Part shown: one piece after another, positions 18,664-27,610 of the stretch
How the letters are laid out: each line of letters opens with the position of its first letter
How positions within the stretch are numbered: position 1 is the first letter of the stretch
Source of the DNA: Actinoplanes ianthinogenes
GTDB lineage: Bacteria > Actinomycetota > Actinomycetes > Mycobacteriales > Micromonosporaceae
Direction of reading: 5' to 3'
Length of the DNA stretch: 64,000 nt
Assembly (NCBI RefSeq): GCF_018324205.1
Contig: NZ_AP023356.1
Span: forward strand, 124,001-188,000
Program-made: the position numbers and the translations under genes
Notes under the pieces: generated by a model
What the model was told of the DNA's origin: nothing
Database searches by the model: none
Seen by the model: the letters and a program-made list of their open reading frames with translations, nothing else

Positions 18664-19647
18664 ATGATCGTCGACGGCGTGACCTTCCCGGACGGGCGGC
18701 ACTGCGAGACCACCGCGCTCGGTGCGCTGCTCGGCCACGCCGGGCTGGCGCTGTCCGAGCCGATGCTGTTCGGGCTCGGCGAGGGTCTCGGCTTCGTCTA
18801 CTGGGACGCCAAGACCATGGACCTCCCGTTCCTCGGCGGCCGGTCCAAGCCGATGGAGGTCACCCGCACCGCCGCCGCCCGGCTCGGGCTCGGCCTGCGG
18901 ATCGCCGAGACCACCTCGCCCGGCAAGGCCTGGCGCACCGTGGCGGACGCGCTCGACGCGGGGCAGCCGGTCGGCCTCCAGCTCGACTGCTACCACCTGG
19001 ACTACTTCACCACCAAGGTCCACTTCGGCGGCCACGTCGTCGCCGTGTACGGCTACGACGACACCCGGGCCTACCTGATCGACACCGGCCAGCAGGGCGG
19101 CGCCGTCACCACCTCGCTGAAGAGCCTGGAGCTGGCCCGCGGCGCCCGCGGCCCGATGACCGCGAGGAACCTCTCGTTCACCGTCACCGTCCCGCCCGGC
19201 CGGCCCGACCTGGCAACCGCGATCCGGGCGGCGATCCGGAACAACGCGCACACCTTCCTCCACCCGCCGATCGCGAACCTCGGCCACCGCGGCATCGCCA
19301 AGGCGTCCGTCCAGGTCACGAAGTGGTTCGAGCGGTCCACCGACCCGGCCCGGGACCTGCCGACGGCCGCGACGCTGATGGAGCGCGGTGGCACCGGCGG
19401 CAGCCTGTTCCGGGCCATGTACCGCGACTTCCTCACCGAGGCCGCCACCCTGGTCGACGACGACCACCTGCGCCGCGGCCGGCACCTTTACGCCGAGATC
19501 GCGCCCCTGTGGACCGAGGTGGCCGGCCGGCTGACCGCCGCCGGCGAGACGCTCGACCCGGCGCACCTGGCCGAGGCCTCGGCGCTGCTCGCCGACCTCG
19601 CCCGGCGCGAGCGCGCCGCCATGGAGATCCTCGCCCAGATCGGCTGA
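18664..19647 (+). CDS. BtrH N-terminal/DUF4872 protein
   Basis: A 327-residue protein of the BtrH_N plus DUF4872 architecture. The N-terminal papain-like domain has Cys14 in GRHCETTALGALL and a His/Asp region in GGHVVAVYGYDD. BtrH itself, in butirosin biosynthesis, transfers an acyl side chain from an acyl carrier protein to an amino sugar; most family members are uncharacterised acyltransferase- or protease-like proteins. The C-terminal helical half is DUF4872-like (LWTEVAGRLTAAGETLDPAH). It ends 73 bases before the fxsA start, in the same orientation. A promoter-like sequence lies in that gap, so co-function with the FxSxx locus is only a possibility. Confidence 0.85.
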   Translation: MIVDGVTFPDGRHCETTALGALLGHAGLALSEPMLFGLGEGLGFVYWDAKTMDLPFLGGRSKPMEVTRTAAARLGLGLRIAETTSPGKAWRTVADALDAGQPVGLQLDCYHLDYFTTKVHFGGHVVAVYGYDDTRAYLIDTGQQGGAVTTSLKSLELARGARGPMTARNLSFTVTVPPGRPDLATAIRAAIRNNAHTFLHPPIANLGHRGIAKASVQVTKWFERSTDPARDLPTAATLMERGGTGGSLFRAMYRDFLTEAATLVDDDHLRRGRHLYAEIAPLWTEVAGRLTAAGETLDPAHLAEASALLADLARRERAAMEILAQIG

Positions 19648-19655
19648 CGCAGAGC

Positions 19656-19684
19656 CTGACAAGAGGTCGAGGGGCTTCTATTGT
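19656..19684 (+). promoter_or_regulatory. Candidate promoter of the FxSxx locus
   Basis: CTGACA (19656-19661) and TATTGT (19679-19684) are separated by exactly 17 bases, a good match to a housekeeping -35/-10 pair. The expected start of transcription near 19691 would give a 30-base leader before the fxsA GTG. It is found by eye only. Confidence 0.5.
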
Positions 19685-19720
19685 TGGGGCTGTCGTCGCC
19701 GAGACTGCTGGGGGCAGTAC

Positions 19721-19891
19721 GTGGATCTCATCGAGGACCGACGCCAGGAGCTTCCACCATGGGAGGACCTTCGCCGCACGCCGCTGGGCAGCATCGACCC
19801 CGAGCGGGCCGCGCGGGTGGCCGCAGCCGAGCGGCGGGAGGAGGCGGATCACGGCCGGATCGATGCGGCGCTCTTCGGCTCCTCCATCTAG
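19721..19891 (+). CDS. fxsA: FxSxx-COOH precursor peptide FxsA
   Basis: A 56-residue peptide beginning at GTG 19721, six bases after a TGGGGG ribosome site, and ending ...IDAALFGSSI. The last five residues, Phe-Gly-Ser-Ser-Ile at the C-terminus, fit the FxSxx-COOH rule that defines this precursor family. The remainder is a charged, helical leader (DRRQELPPWEDL, then ERAARVAAAERREE). FxsB-type radical SAM enzymes are established cyclophane formers that link the Phe ring to the beta-carbon of the third residue of such a motif; here that would be Phe52 to Ser54. Its last 29 bases overlap the predicted fxsB start in another frame. Short length and the GTG start make it easy to miss. Confidence 0.87.
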   Translation: MDLIEDRRQELPPWEDLRRTPLGSIDPERAARVAAAERREEADHGRIDAALFGSSI

Positions 19892-22016
19892 CCCGATCAG
19901 CCAATACGTTCTGAAGATCGCCAGTCGCTGCGACCTGAAGTGCGACTACTGCTACGTCTACGAGCACGCCGACCAGGGCTGGCGCCGGCAACCGCCGCTG
20001 ATGGACCAGGCCGTGGTGCGCACGGTGGCCCGGCGGATCGCCGAGCACGCGGGACAGCACGAGCTGAGCGCGGTGCGGGTGGTCCTGCACGGCGGGGAGC
20101 CGCTGCTGGCCGGCGCCCGCCGCCTCGACGAGATCGCCGCTGAGCTGCACGAGACCGTCGGTCCCGTTCTCGACCTGCGGATGCAGACGAACGGGGTGCT
20201 GCTCACCGAGGAGATCTGCGCGGTCGTCCGGCGGCACCGGATCCGGGTGGGCGTGTCGCTCGACGGGGACCTGCTCGCCCACGACCGGCATCGGCGGTTC
20301 GCGCACGGCGGCGGCAGCCATCACCACGTGCGGAGGGCCCTGACGCTGCTGCGCGCGCCGGAGAACCGGGAATGCTATGCGGGGCTGTTGTGCACCATCG
20401 ATCTGCGCAACGATCCGATCGGCGTCTACCGGGCGCTGCTGGCCGAGGAGCCGCCGCGGATCGACTTCCTGCTGCCGCACGCGACCTGGGAGACCCCGCC
20501 GCCGCGGGACGCGCTCAGGTCGTACGGGAAATGGTTGTCGGCGGTTTTTCGGGTCTGGACCGAGGACGGCCGCAAGGTGCCGATCCGCCTGTTCGACGCG
20601 CTGCTGTTCCCGGGCGAGGTCAGGGCCGAGGCGGTCGGGCTCGGGCCGGCCGACCTCGTGGTGGTCGAGACGGACGGCTCCTACGAGCAGGTCGACTCGC
20701 TGAAGGTGACCTATGACGGAGCCGCCGCGACCGGGCTGGACGTCTTCACCTCGGCCGTCGACGACGTGGCGGCGCACCCGATGATCGCGATCCGGCAGAC
20801 CGGGCGGGCGGGGCTGAGCGCCACCTGCCGGGCGTGCGTGGTGGTCGACCGGTGCGGCGGCGGCCAGTTCACGCACCGGTTCCGCAGCGCGAACGGGTTC
20901 GACAACCCGTCGGTCTACTGCGCCGACCTGAAGGAACTGATCGACTACATGGACGACCGGGACGGGCTGGCCGCCTGGGTGCGCGACGACCTGGCGAGCG
21001 GGGCGGGCGGCGTGGCGGCGGTGGCGCAGCTCGCGCCGATCCACGAGGCGATCACCCGGGCGCGGATCGTGACGCTGGGCAGGTCGGACCCGCCGGGATG
21101 GGCGGAGCTGGCCCGGCTCGACGAAACGGCGCCGGACGCCGTGCGGGAGGTGCTCACGCATCCGTTCGTGCGACGCGGCGGCACGGCGTACCTCAAGAAT
21201 GTGGCTCTGGCGGCCGCGATCCGCGCCGGGGCCGAGATCGAGCTGGCGGCCGAAAGCCGCGACGGTCTGCTCTTCCTGCCGACTCTCGGCGCCCTGCGCC
21301 GGGAGGAAGGCGGCACGGTCCGCACCTTCGCCGGCGGATTCCGGGTCGGAGAGGTGACGGTCAGCCTCCAGGAACCGCCCGCCGATTGGCTGCCGGCGCG
21401 CCGGATCTCGATCGGTCATGGCATCGAGGTGACGCTGGAGGACAGCGATCCGCTGCGGGAGAACGGCCTGGCCCTGGCCGGCCGGCTCGACGACGCCGCG
21501 GCCGCGGCCTGGCAACGCCGCCTGGAAGGCGCGCTGACCAGCCTGGCCACCGACGCGCCGGAGTACCTGCCGGGGATCGCCGCCACCCTGCGCGCGATCG
21601 TCCCGCTCGCCCCGGACGGCACCGGCAGGCAGCGGGCCGGATCGGCGCGGATCGCCTTCGGCGCGGTCGCCGCCACCCCGGAGGAACCGGACGCGCTCGC
21701 GGTGCTGCTGGTCCACGAGGTGCAGCACCTCAAACTCGGCGCGGTCCTGGACGCCTGCCCGATGTTCGACCCGCGCGACCCGACCCGGATCACCGTCCCG
21801 TGGCGTGACGACCCGCGCCCGATCGAGGGCGTGCTCCAGGGCGTCTACGCGTTCCTGGCCGTCGCCGACGTCTGGCGCCGGCGCGGCGGCCCGCACTACG
21901 CGCGGATCCGCGGCTGGCTCGACCCGGCGCTCGACGCCCTGCTCGGCGGGACCTTCCTGACCCCGGCCGGGACCCGGTTCGCCGCCGCCATGCGCACCAC
22001 TGTGGATGGCTGGTAA
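19863..22016 (+). CDS. fxsB: FxsB radical SAM/SPASM cyclophane synthase with HExxH tail
   Basis: A 717-residue predicted peptide-modifying enzyme. The radical SAM cluster is Cys23, Cys27 and Cys30 in SRCDLKCDYCYVYEH. A SPASM-type cluster region has Cys322, Cys325, Cys331 and Cys353 (ATCRACVVVDRC, then SVYC). The C-terminal third carries a HExxH motif, VHEVQHLKLG (His618, Glu619, His622), the hallmark of the HExxH peptide-modification domain that accompanies FxSxx systems. So one polypeptide holds both the predicted cyclophane former and a second putative modification or metal-dependent domain. ATG 19863 is the only suitable start near the conserved PISQYVLKIASRC beginning; the longer open frame upstream runs through the BtrH-like and fxsA genes. 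Confidence 0.92.
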   Translation: MRRSSAPPSSPISQYVLKIASRCDLKCDYCYVYEHADQGWRRQPPLMDQAVVRTVARRIAEHAGQHELSAVRVVLHGGEPLLAGARRLDEIAAELHETVGPVLDLRMQTNGVLLTEEICAVVRRHRIRVGVSLDGDLLAHDRHRRFAHGGGSHHHVRRALTLLRAPENRECYAGLLCTIDLRNDPIGVYRALLAEEPPRIDFLLPHATWETPPPRDALRSYGKWLSAVFRVWTEDGRKVPIRLFDALLFPGEVRAEAVGLGPADLVVVETDGSYEQVDSLKVTYDGAAATGLDVFTSAVDDVAAHPMIAIRQTGRAGLSATCRACVVVDRCGGGQFTHRFRSANGFDNPSVYCADLKELIDYMDDRDGLAAWVRDDLASGAGGVAAVAQLAPIHEAITRARIVTLGRSDPPGWAELARLDETAPDAVREVLTHPFVRRGGTAYLKNVALAAAIRAGAEIELAAESRDGLLFLPTLGALRREEGGTVRTFAGGFRVGEVTVSLQEPPADWLPARRISIGHGIEVTLEDSDPLRENGLALAGRLDDAAAAAWQRRLEGALTSLATDAPEYLPGIAATLRAIVPLAPDGTGRQRAGSARIAFGAVAATPEEPDALAVLLVHEVQHLKLGAVLDACPMFDPRDPTRITVPWRDDPRPIEGVLQGVYAFLAVADVWRRRGGPHYARIRGWLDPALDALLGGTFLTPAGTRFAAAMRTTVDGW

Positions 22017-22021
22017 CGGCT

Positions 22022-22687
22022 ATGGTGGATCTCCACGCCGAGCTGGGGAGGCGGATCGTGACGTCGACCCGCGAGCCGGTGTTCTTCATCAGCTACGCGC
22101 ACCGCCCGCGCCGCCGCCGGCGGACCGAGCACGAGCTCGACCCGGTCGAGGAGTTCTACGCGACGCTGTCCGAGCACATCTACGAGCTGGTCGGGCTCCC
22201 GGTCGGTGCCGCGGCCGGGTTCATGGACACCGACATGGACGGCGGGCAGCGCTGGTCGGCCGAGCTGGGCTACGCGATCGGCCACTGCCAGGTGCTGGTC
22301 CCGCTCCTCTCGCCGAGCTACGTGACCAGCCGGTGGTGCGCCCTGGAGTGGCAGGCGTTCCACCGGCGGCCCCACCACCCGATGCCCGGGACGCACCCGA
22401 CGCCGGGCGCGGTGCCGGTGATCCCGGTGCACTGGATCCCGGTCGACCTGCCGTCACTGCCGGCGGAGGTCCGGGCCGTGCAGTTCTTCAAACCGGCGAA
22501 CGTGCCGGCGCAGCTGGCACAGTCGTATGAGGACGAGGGTCTCTACGGCCTCCTGCAGACGGGTGAGCAGGGCCGGGAGGCGTTCAACACGGTGGTCTGG
22601 CGGCTGGCCCAGCGGATCGCGCTTGCCTACGGCACCCACCATGTCGAGGCAGCCGAGGATGTCGACTTCGGGGAGGGCACCCCGTGA
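22022..22687 (+). CDS. TIR-fold protein of the FxSxx locus
   Basis: A 221-residue protein with one TIR-like domain: beta-strand EPVFFISYAHRPR (about residues 18-30), a central VLVPLLSPSYVTSRWCALEW, and the Glu (E109) at the position that is catalytic in NAD-cleaving TIRs. The second half has HPTPGAVPVIPVHWIPVDLP and a helical end. TIR domains cleave NAD or act as scaffolds; which applies here is unknown. It starts 5 bases after fxsB and its TGA overlaps the FxsC GTG (GTGA). It is a second TIR besides FxsC, so the two may form a heterodimer. Confidence 0.85.
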   Translation: MVDLHAELGRRIVTSTREPVFFISYAHRPRRRRRTEHELDPVEEFYATLSEHIYELVGLPVGAAAGFMDTDMDGGQRWSAELGYAIGHCQVLVPLLSPSYVTSRWCALEWQAFHRRPHHPMPGTHPTPGAVPVIPVHWIPVDLPSLPAEVRAVQFFKPANVPAQLAQSYEDEGLYGLLQTGEQGREAFNTVVWRLAQRIALAYGTHHVEAAEDVDFGEGTP

Positions 22688-23676
22688 TCTTCTTCGTGAG
22701 TCACGCGCACGCGGTCCGGGTGGCCGGGCTCGCCCGCCCGGATTCCGACCCGTGGGTGAGCCGGTTCTTCGGCGATCTCAGCGCCGCGGTCGGCGACGAC
22801 GGCTTCTACGACGGGCTGCTCGATCCGGCGCGGGACCGGAAACAGCAGCTCAGCGACGCGATCGGCGCCGCGCAGGTGTTCGTCCCGCTGTATTCGCCGC
22901 AGTATTTCGGGAACTCCTGGGCGACCGCCGAGCTGGCGTCGTTCAAGCATCGGCTGCGGCGGCTCGGGCCGGCCGAGGCGGCGCGGCACGTCGTCCCGGT
23001 GGTGTGGACGCCGCTGCCGCCGTGGGAGCACCGCACCGAGGTCGACGAGGCGTTCACGACCGTCGGCAAGAACACCGACTACACCGAGAACGGGCTGCGC
23101 GCGCTCTGCATGCTCAGCATCTACCAGGACTCCTACCGCGCGCTGGTGGCCGCGTTCGCCGACCGGATCGTCCGGGTGGTCCGGGAGTCGCCGCTGCGGC
23201 CGTCGGCGGCCGGGCTGCTGGACCCGCGACCGGTCGACACCGGCGAGCCGGCCCTGGTCGTCGCGCTGCTCGGCGTCGCGGCGGAGGTCGGCGAGCAGCT
23301 GATCGAGGTGGCCGAGCGGCTCGGCGTGCCGGCCCGGATCCAGCCCGTCCAGCAGTCCGCCCGCCGCCCGTGCGTGCTGCTGATCGACGGCGGCACCGGC
23401 CCGGAGACGCTGCGGAGCACGATCGCCGGGCTGCCCCGCTGGGTGATCCCGGTGGTGCTCGCGAGCGCCTCGGCGGCGACCGGCGCGATCACCGGTATTC
23501 TGCGGTCCGCCGGGCTCCCCGAGGTGCGGCCGGTGCGAGCGCCGGCCGACTTCGAGCGCAACGCTCCGCTGCTGGTCACCGAGGCCCGCAAGCTCTACCT
23601 GCGGTACGGGCCGGTGGTCACCGCACCCGGCACACCCCGGCCCAGCCTGCGCCGGAACAACGACAAGCGGGGGTAA
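22684..23676 (+). CDS. fxsC: TIR-like protein FxsC
   Basis: A 330-residue protein matching the TIR-like FxsC family of FxSxx-COOH loci. It opens MIFFVSHAHAVR and has the DDGFYDG stretch, VFVPLYSPQYFGNSWATAEL with Glu83 in the TIR catalytic position, and VVPVVWTPLPPWE. A second, receiver- or flavodoxin-like alpha/beta domain follows (about 180-310: EPALVVALLGVAAEVGEQLI, then CVLLIDGGTGPE). The GTG start overlaps the previous stop, and its TAA shares a base with the fxsT ATG (TAATG), so all four downstream genes are translationally coupled. The biochemical role of the family is not established. Confidence 0.88.
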   Translation: MIFFVSHAHAVRVAGLARPDSDPWVSRFFGDLSAAVGDDGFYDGLLDPARDRKQQLSDAIGAAQVFVPLYSPQYFGNSWATAELASFKHRLRRLGPAEAARHVVPVVWTPLPPWEHRTEVDEAFTTVGKNTDYTENGLRALCMLSIYQDSYRALVAAFADRIVRVVRESPLRPSAAGLLDPRPVDTGEPALVVALLGVAAEVGEQLIEVAERLGVPARIQPVQQSARRPCVLLIDGGTGPETLRSTIAGLPRWVIPVVLASASAATGAITGILRSAGLPEVRPVRAPADFERNAPLLVTEARKLYLRYGPVVTAPGTPRPSLRRNNDKRG

Positions 23677-26600
23677 TGGTGGATCGCGAAGGCCGGATCG
23701 TCACGTTCTACTCGTACAAGGGTGGGACCGGGCGGACCATGGCACTGGCCAACGTGGCCTGGATCCTGGCCGCCAACGGGCACCGGGTGCTCGCCGCCGA
23801 CTGGGACCTGGAGTCGCCCGGCCTGCACCGGTTCTTCGCCCCGTTCCTCACCCCGGAACAGGTGACCACCACCCGCGGCGTGATCGGGCTGATCACCGAG
23901 TACCAGTGGGCGACGCTGCCGCGCGACGAGGGCGGCAACGGGGTGCCGGCCGCCGACCGCCCCGACGACTGGTACCGGGAGTACGCCCGCGCCGAACGGT
24001 ACGCCTTCTCGATCAACTGGACGTTCCCCAGCGGCGGCTCGCTGGACCTGCTGCTGGCCGGGCACTCCAGCCTCGAGTACGAAGCGAGCCTGGCCGGCCT
24101 GAACTGGGAGGACTTCTATAACCGGCTGGGCGGCTCGCTCTTCTTCGACGCGCTGCGCGAGGACATGAAGAGCCGCTACGACTACACCCTGCTGGACTCG
24201 CGGACCGGCCTGAGCGACGTGGCCGACATCTGCACGATCCACCTGCCGGACGTGATCGTCGACTGCTTCACGCTCAGCGACCAGGGCATCGACGGCGGCG
24301 CGTCGGTGGCCGCGCAGATCCGCACCTACGACGACGAGCGCACCCGGCGGATCCTGCCGGTGCCGATGCGGGTCGACCACGGCGAGCAGTCCAAGGCGGA
24401 CGCCGGCCGGACCCTGGCCAAGCACCGTTTCCCGCGGCTTCCCGCCGGGATGACCGAGGACGAGAGACGCAATTACTGGTACGAGGTGGAGGTCCCGTAC
24501 CGGACCTACTACGCGTACGAGGAAACCCTCGCGACCTTCGGTGACGAGCCCGGCAACCCGGCCAGCCTGCTCTCCTCCTACGAGCGGCTGACCGGTTACA
24601 TCACCGACGGCCGGGTCACCCGGCTGCCGCAGCTCGACCCGGCGCTGCGCCGGCAGGTGGTGTCCCGCTTCGAGCGCAAACCCGCCCTGATCGAGGAGAC
24701 CCTGGTGCTGCGCTACGCCGCGGCCGACCAGGTCTGGGCCGAGTGGCTGCTGGCCGTCTACGCCGCGGCCCGGCTGCGGGTGCTCGACGGCGGCGCCTTC
24801 CCGTCCGACCCGGGCGCCCGCGAGGTGGTGCTCTACTCCGGTGACTACCGGGGCACCGGCGACCGGTCCGCGGTGGCGCTCTGCGTCGGCGACGCCACCC
24901 CGTCGCACGACGACTTCGAGGCGTGGGACTCGCTGCACGGGCACTCCGCCAAGTCCGCGATCGAGCGTGCGTTGCGGCTGGTCGGCGCGGACGAGCGCGG
25001 TGCCGCCGACTGGCACGCCACGCTGCCGCGCTTCCCCGGCGAGCTGCCGGAGGTGTTCAAGGTCCCGGTCAAGAATCCGCGGTTCACCGGCCGGGACCGG
25101 GAGCTGCGCCGGGTCCGCGACGCGCTGAAGCGCTCGGCCGGCACCCCGGTGGCGCTGGTCGGCGGGGCGGGCGTCGGCAAGTCGCAGCTGGCCATCGAGT
25201 ACGCGCACCGCTTCCAGGGCGCGTACGACGTGATCTGGTGGGTGCCCGCCGACCCGCCGCAGTTCGTCGACACGTTCATCGCCGACCTGGGCGCCGAGCT
25301 GAACTACCCGCGCCGGGCCACGGTCGACGACAGTGCCGGCGTGGTGGTGCGCCGGCTCAGCCGGGGCGGCACCCGCGAGGGCACTCCGCTGCGCTGGCTG
25401 CTGATCTTCGACAACGCCGACCGGTACGCCGAGATCGAGCGGTACCTGCCCCGCGGCAACGGGCACCTGCTGGTCACCACGCGTAACGCCGAGTGGGGCG
25501 ACTTCGCGAACGTGCTCGACCTGGACGCGTTCACCCGCGCCGAGAGCATCCAGCACCTGCGGTTCCGGGTCGGCCCGCAGACGCTGAGCCGCGGTGACGC
25601 CGACCGGGTCGCGGACGCGGTCGGCGACCTGCCGATCCTGGTCGTCCTCGCGGCCGCCTGGCTGCACGACACCGGCCGGTCCGCCGAGGCGTACCTGGCC
25701 GGGCTGGAGAGTGCCGGCACGGTCCGGCACGACGCCACCGGCGTGTGGGACGTCATCCTGGACCGGTTGCGGGGCACCTCCCCGGGCGCCTATCAGCTGC
25801 TCCAGCTCGCCTCGATGCTCCAGCCGGAGATCTCGCTGAGCCTGCTGTACAGCGAGGAGGTGGCCCGGGTCATCGCCCGGCACGACCCGGCGGTGGCGCG
25901 ACAGCTCGCCGACCGGATGTCCGAGCACGACATCACCTCCGCGCTGATGCAGCAGATCAACCGGCTGTCGCTGGTCAAACTGGAGCCGGAACACCAGCGG
26001 GTGACCGTGCACCGGCTGTTGCAGGGCGCGCTGCGCGACCGGATGACCGCGGACCAGCTCGCCGAGACGCGGCACTCGGTGCACCGGGTGCTGGCCCGGG
26101 CGCGGCCGTCCGGGGAGGTCGAGGACCCGGCGCTGTGGGAGAGGTTCCGGCTGCTCTGGGGGCACCTGGACGGGTCCCGGCCGGAGGGGTGCCCGGACGA
26201 CGACGTACGCCAGCTGGTGATCGACCGGGTCCGCTACATCTACCTGGTCGGCAGCTTCCGGCAGGGCCTGGAGTACGCCGTCCGGGCCGACCAGGCGTGG
26301 TCCGACCGGCTCGCCGCGCTGCCGGACGACGACCCGGACCGGCACCCGCTGGTGGTCCGGCTGCTGCACCTGCGGTTCCACCGCGGCAACCTGCTGCGCA
26401 GCCTCGGCGAGTTCGAGCGGGCCCGGGACCTGGACCGGGAGACTCTGGAGGCGCAGGAGCGGCTGATCGGCGAGGACCATCCGTTCACGCTGTTCACCGC
26501 CGGCAGCTACGGCGCCGACCTGCGCGCGCTCGGCTACTACCAGGAGGCCCTCGAACGCGACCTGCGCACGCACCGGCTGTCGGCCGAGCGGTTCGGCGAG

Positions 26601-27530
26601 GACAACCGGCGTACCCTCGCGTTCGCCAACAACCTGGGCACGTCGTACCGGCTGATCGGCGACTTCCGCCGGGCGCTGGAGATGGACCGGACCACCCACC
26701 AGCGGATGGCGCAGGTGCTCGGCGAGGACCACCAGCGCACCCTGCTCGCCGGCAACAACCTGGGTCGTGATCTGCGGGAAGCCGGTGCTTACGGCGAGTC
26801 GGCGGACCGGCTGCGCGAGGTCCGGCTCGGCTTCGAGAAACTGTACGGGCAGCACTCCCGCGACGCCCTGGCCGTGCAGGCCAACCTGGCGGTGTCGCTG
26901 CGCTGCGCCGGCCACCTCGACGAGGCCCGCGAGCTGCTCGACGAGGCCTACGAGCGGCTCACCACGATCCTCGGCCCGGACGGCCCGGAAACCCTGCTGA
27001 CCCGGCTGAGCCGGGCCGCGAACATGCTGCTCACCGACGATTTCGCGGCGGCCCGGGCCGAGTTCGAGAAGACCGAGGAGCTTTTGGTACGCCGATTCGG
27101 GGCGGACCGGCACCCGTACGTCCTGGTCGGCCGGGTCAACCTGGCCGTGGCACTCGGCGAGGCGGGCGCGGTCGAACTGGCGCTGCCGATCGCGGCGGCC
27201 ACCGTGGAGGAGTTGCGCGCCAAGCTGGGCCCGGCGCACCCGTCGACGATGGCGGCGGAGAACAACCTCGCCGTCTTCCTGATCGAGTCCGGCGACCGGG
27301 AGGGCGGCCGGGAGCTGCTGACCGCCACGGCGGACCGGATCGTGGTGGCACTCGGCGGCACCCACCCGGACACCGCCCTGAGCCAGGCGAACCTGGCCCT
27401 GGTCCGCGGCACCGACCACCTGCCGTTCCTGCACCGGCTGGCCGAGCGGGTCGGCTCCGACCATCCGTCGGTCCGCTCCCTGCAGCGGCGCCGCTTCGTC
27501 TACCGCGTCCTGGACCCGCACACCTACTGA
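23676..27530 (+). CDS. fxsT: FxsT: MinD-like/NB-ARC/TPR protein of the FxSxx system
   Basis: A 1284-residue multidomain protein. The N-terminus is a SIMIBI/ParA-MinD-type domain with deviant Walker A YKGGTGRT (residues 14-21) and DWDLESPGLHRFF. After a linker comes an NB-ARC STAND NTPase with Walker A GGAGVGKS (496-503) and Walker B LLIFDNAD (about 575-582), then a winged-helix region (VHRLLQGALRDRM). From about residue 850 to the end are tetratricopeptide repeats of the kinesin-light-chain type (LGEFERARDLDRETLEAQE, GDFRRALEMDRTTHQRM and others). This is the FxSxx-COOH system TPR protein. STAND-TPR proteins act as sensors or scaffolds, so it probably controls the TIR proteins or the peptide pathway. 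Confidence 0.92.
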   Translation: MVDREGRIVTFYSYKGGTGRTMALANVAWILAANGHRVLAADWDLESPGLHRFFAPFLTPEQVTTTRGVIGLITEYQWATLPRDEGGNGVPAADRPDDWYREYARAERYAFSINWTFPSGGSLDLLLAGHSSLEYEASLAGLNWEDFYNRLGGSLFFDALREDMKSRYDYTLLDSRTGLSDVADICTIHLPDVIVDCFTLSDQGIDGGASVAAQIRTYDDERTRRILPVPMRVDHGEQSKADAGRTLAKHRFPRLPAGMTEDERRNYWYEVEVPYRTYYAYEETLATFGDEPGNPASLLSSYERLTGYITDGRVTRLPQLDPALRRQVVSRFERKPALIEETLVLRYAAADQVWAEWLLAVYAAARLRVLDGGAFPSDPGAREVVLYSGDYRGTGDRSAVALCVGDATPSHDDFEAWDSLHGHSAKSAIERALRLVGADERGAADWHATLPRFPGELPEVFKVPVKNPRFTGRDRELRRVRDALKRSAGTPVALVGGAGVGKSQLAIEYAHRFQGAYDVIWWVPADPPQFVDTFIADLGAELNYPRRATVDDSAGVVVRRLSRGGTREGTPLRWLLIFDNADRYAEIERYLPRGNGHLLVTTRNAEWGDFANVLDLDAFTRAESIQHLRFRVGPQTLSRGDADRVADAVGDLPILVVLAAAWLHDTGRSAEAYLAGLESAGTVRHDATGVWDVILDRLRGTSPGAYQLLQLASMLQPEISLSLLYSEEVARVIARHDPAVARQLADRMSEHDITSALMQQINRLSLVKLEPEHQRVTVHRLLQGALRDRMTADQLAETRHSVHRVLARARPSGEVEDPALWERFRLLWGHLDGSRPEGCPDDDVRQLVIDRVRYIYLVGSFRQGLEYAVRADQAWSDRLAALPDDDPDRHPLVVRLLHLRFHRGNLLRSLGEFERARDLDRETLEAQERLIGEDHPFTLFTAGSYGADLRALGYYQEALERDLRTHRLSAERFGEDNRRTLAFANNLGTSYRLIGDFRRALEMDRTTHQRMAQVLGEDHQRTLLAGNNLGRDLREAGAYGESADRLREVRLGFEKLYGQHSRDALAVQANLAVSLRCAGHLDEARELLDEAYERLTTILGPDGPETLLTRLSRAANMLLTDDFAAARAEFEKTEELLVRRFGADRHPYVLVGRVNLAVALGEAGAVELALPIAAATVEELRAKLGPAHPSTMAAENNLAVFLIESGDREGGRELLTATADRIVVALGGTHPDTALSQANLALVRGTDHLPFLHRLAERVGSDHPSVRSLQRRRFVYRVLDPHTY

Positions 27531-27610
27531 CCCACTGGGAGCCGTTGACCAAGCTGGACCGTCGCGACGGCTACCCGGCGGCGTCGCTGTGCGAGGAACT
27601 GCCGGCCGCC

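Noticed and set aside
18627..19862. N-terminal extension of FxsB reading through the upstream gene
   Set aside because: It crosses the BtrH-like and fxsA genes in another frame and has no domain; the family begins at the PISQYVLK segment.
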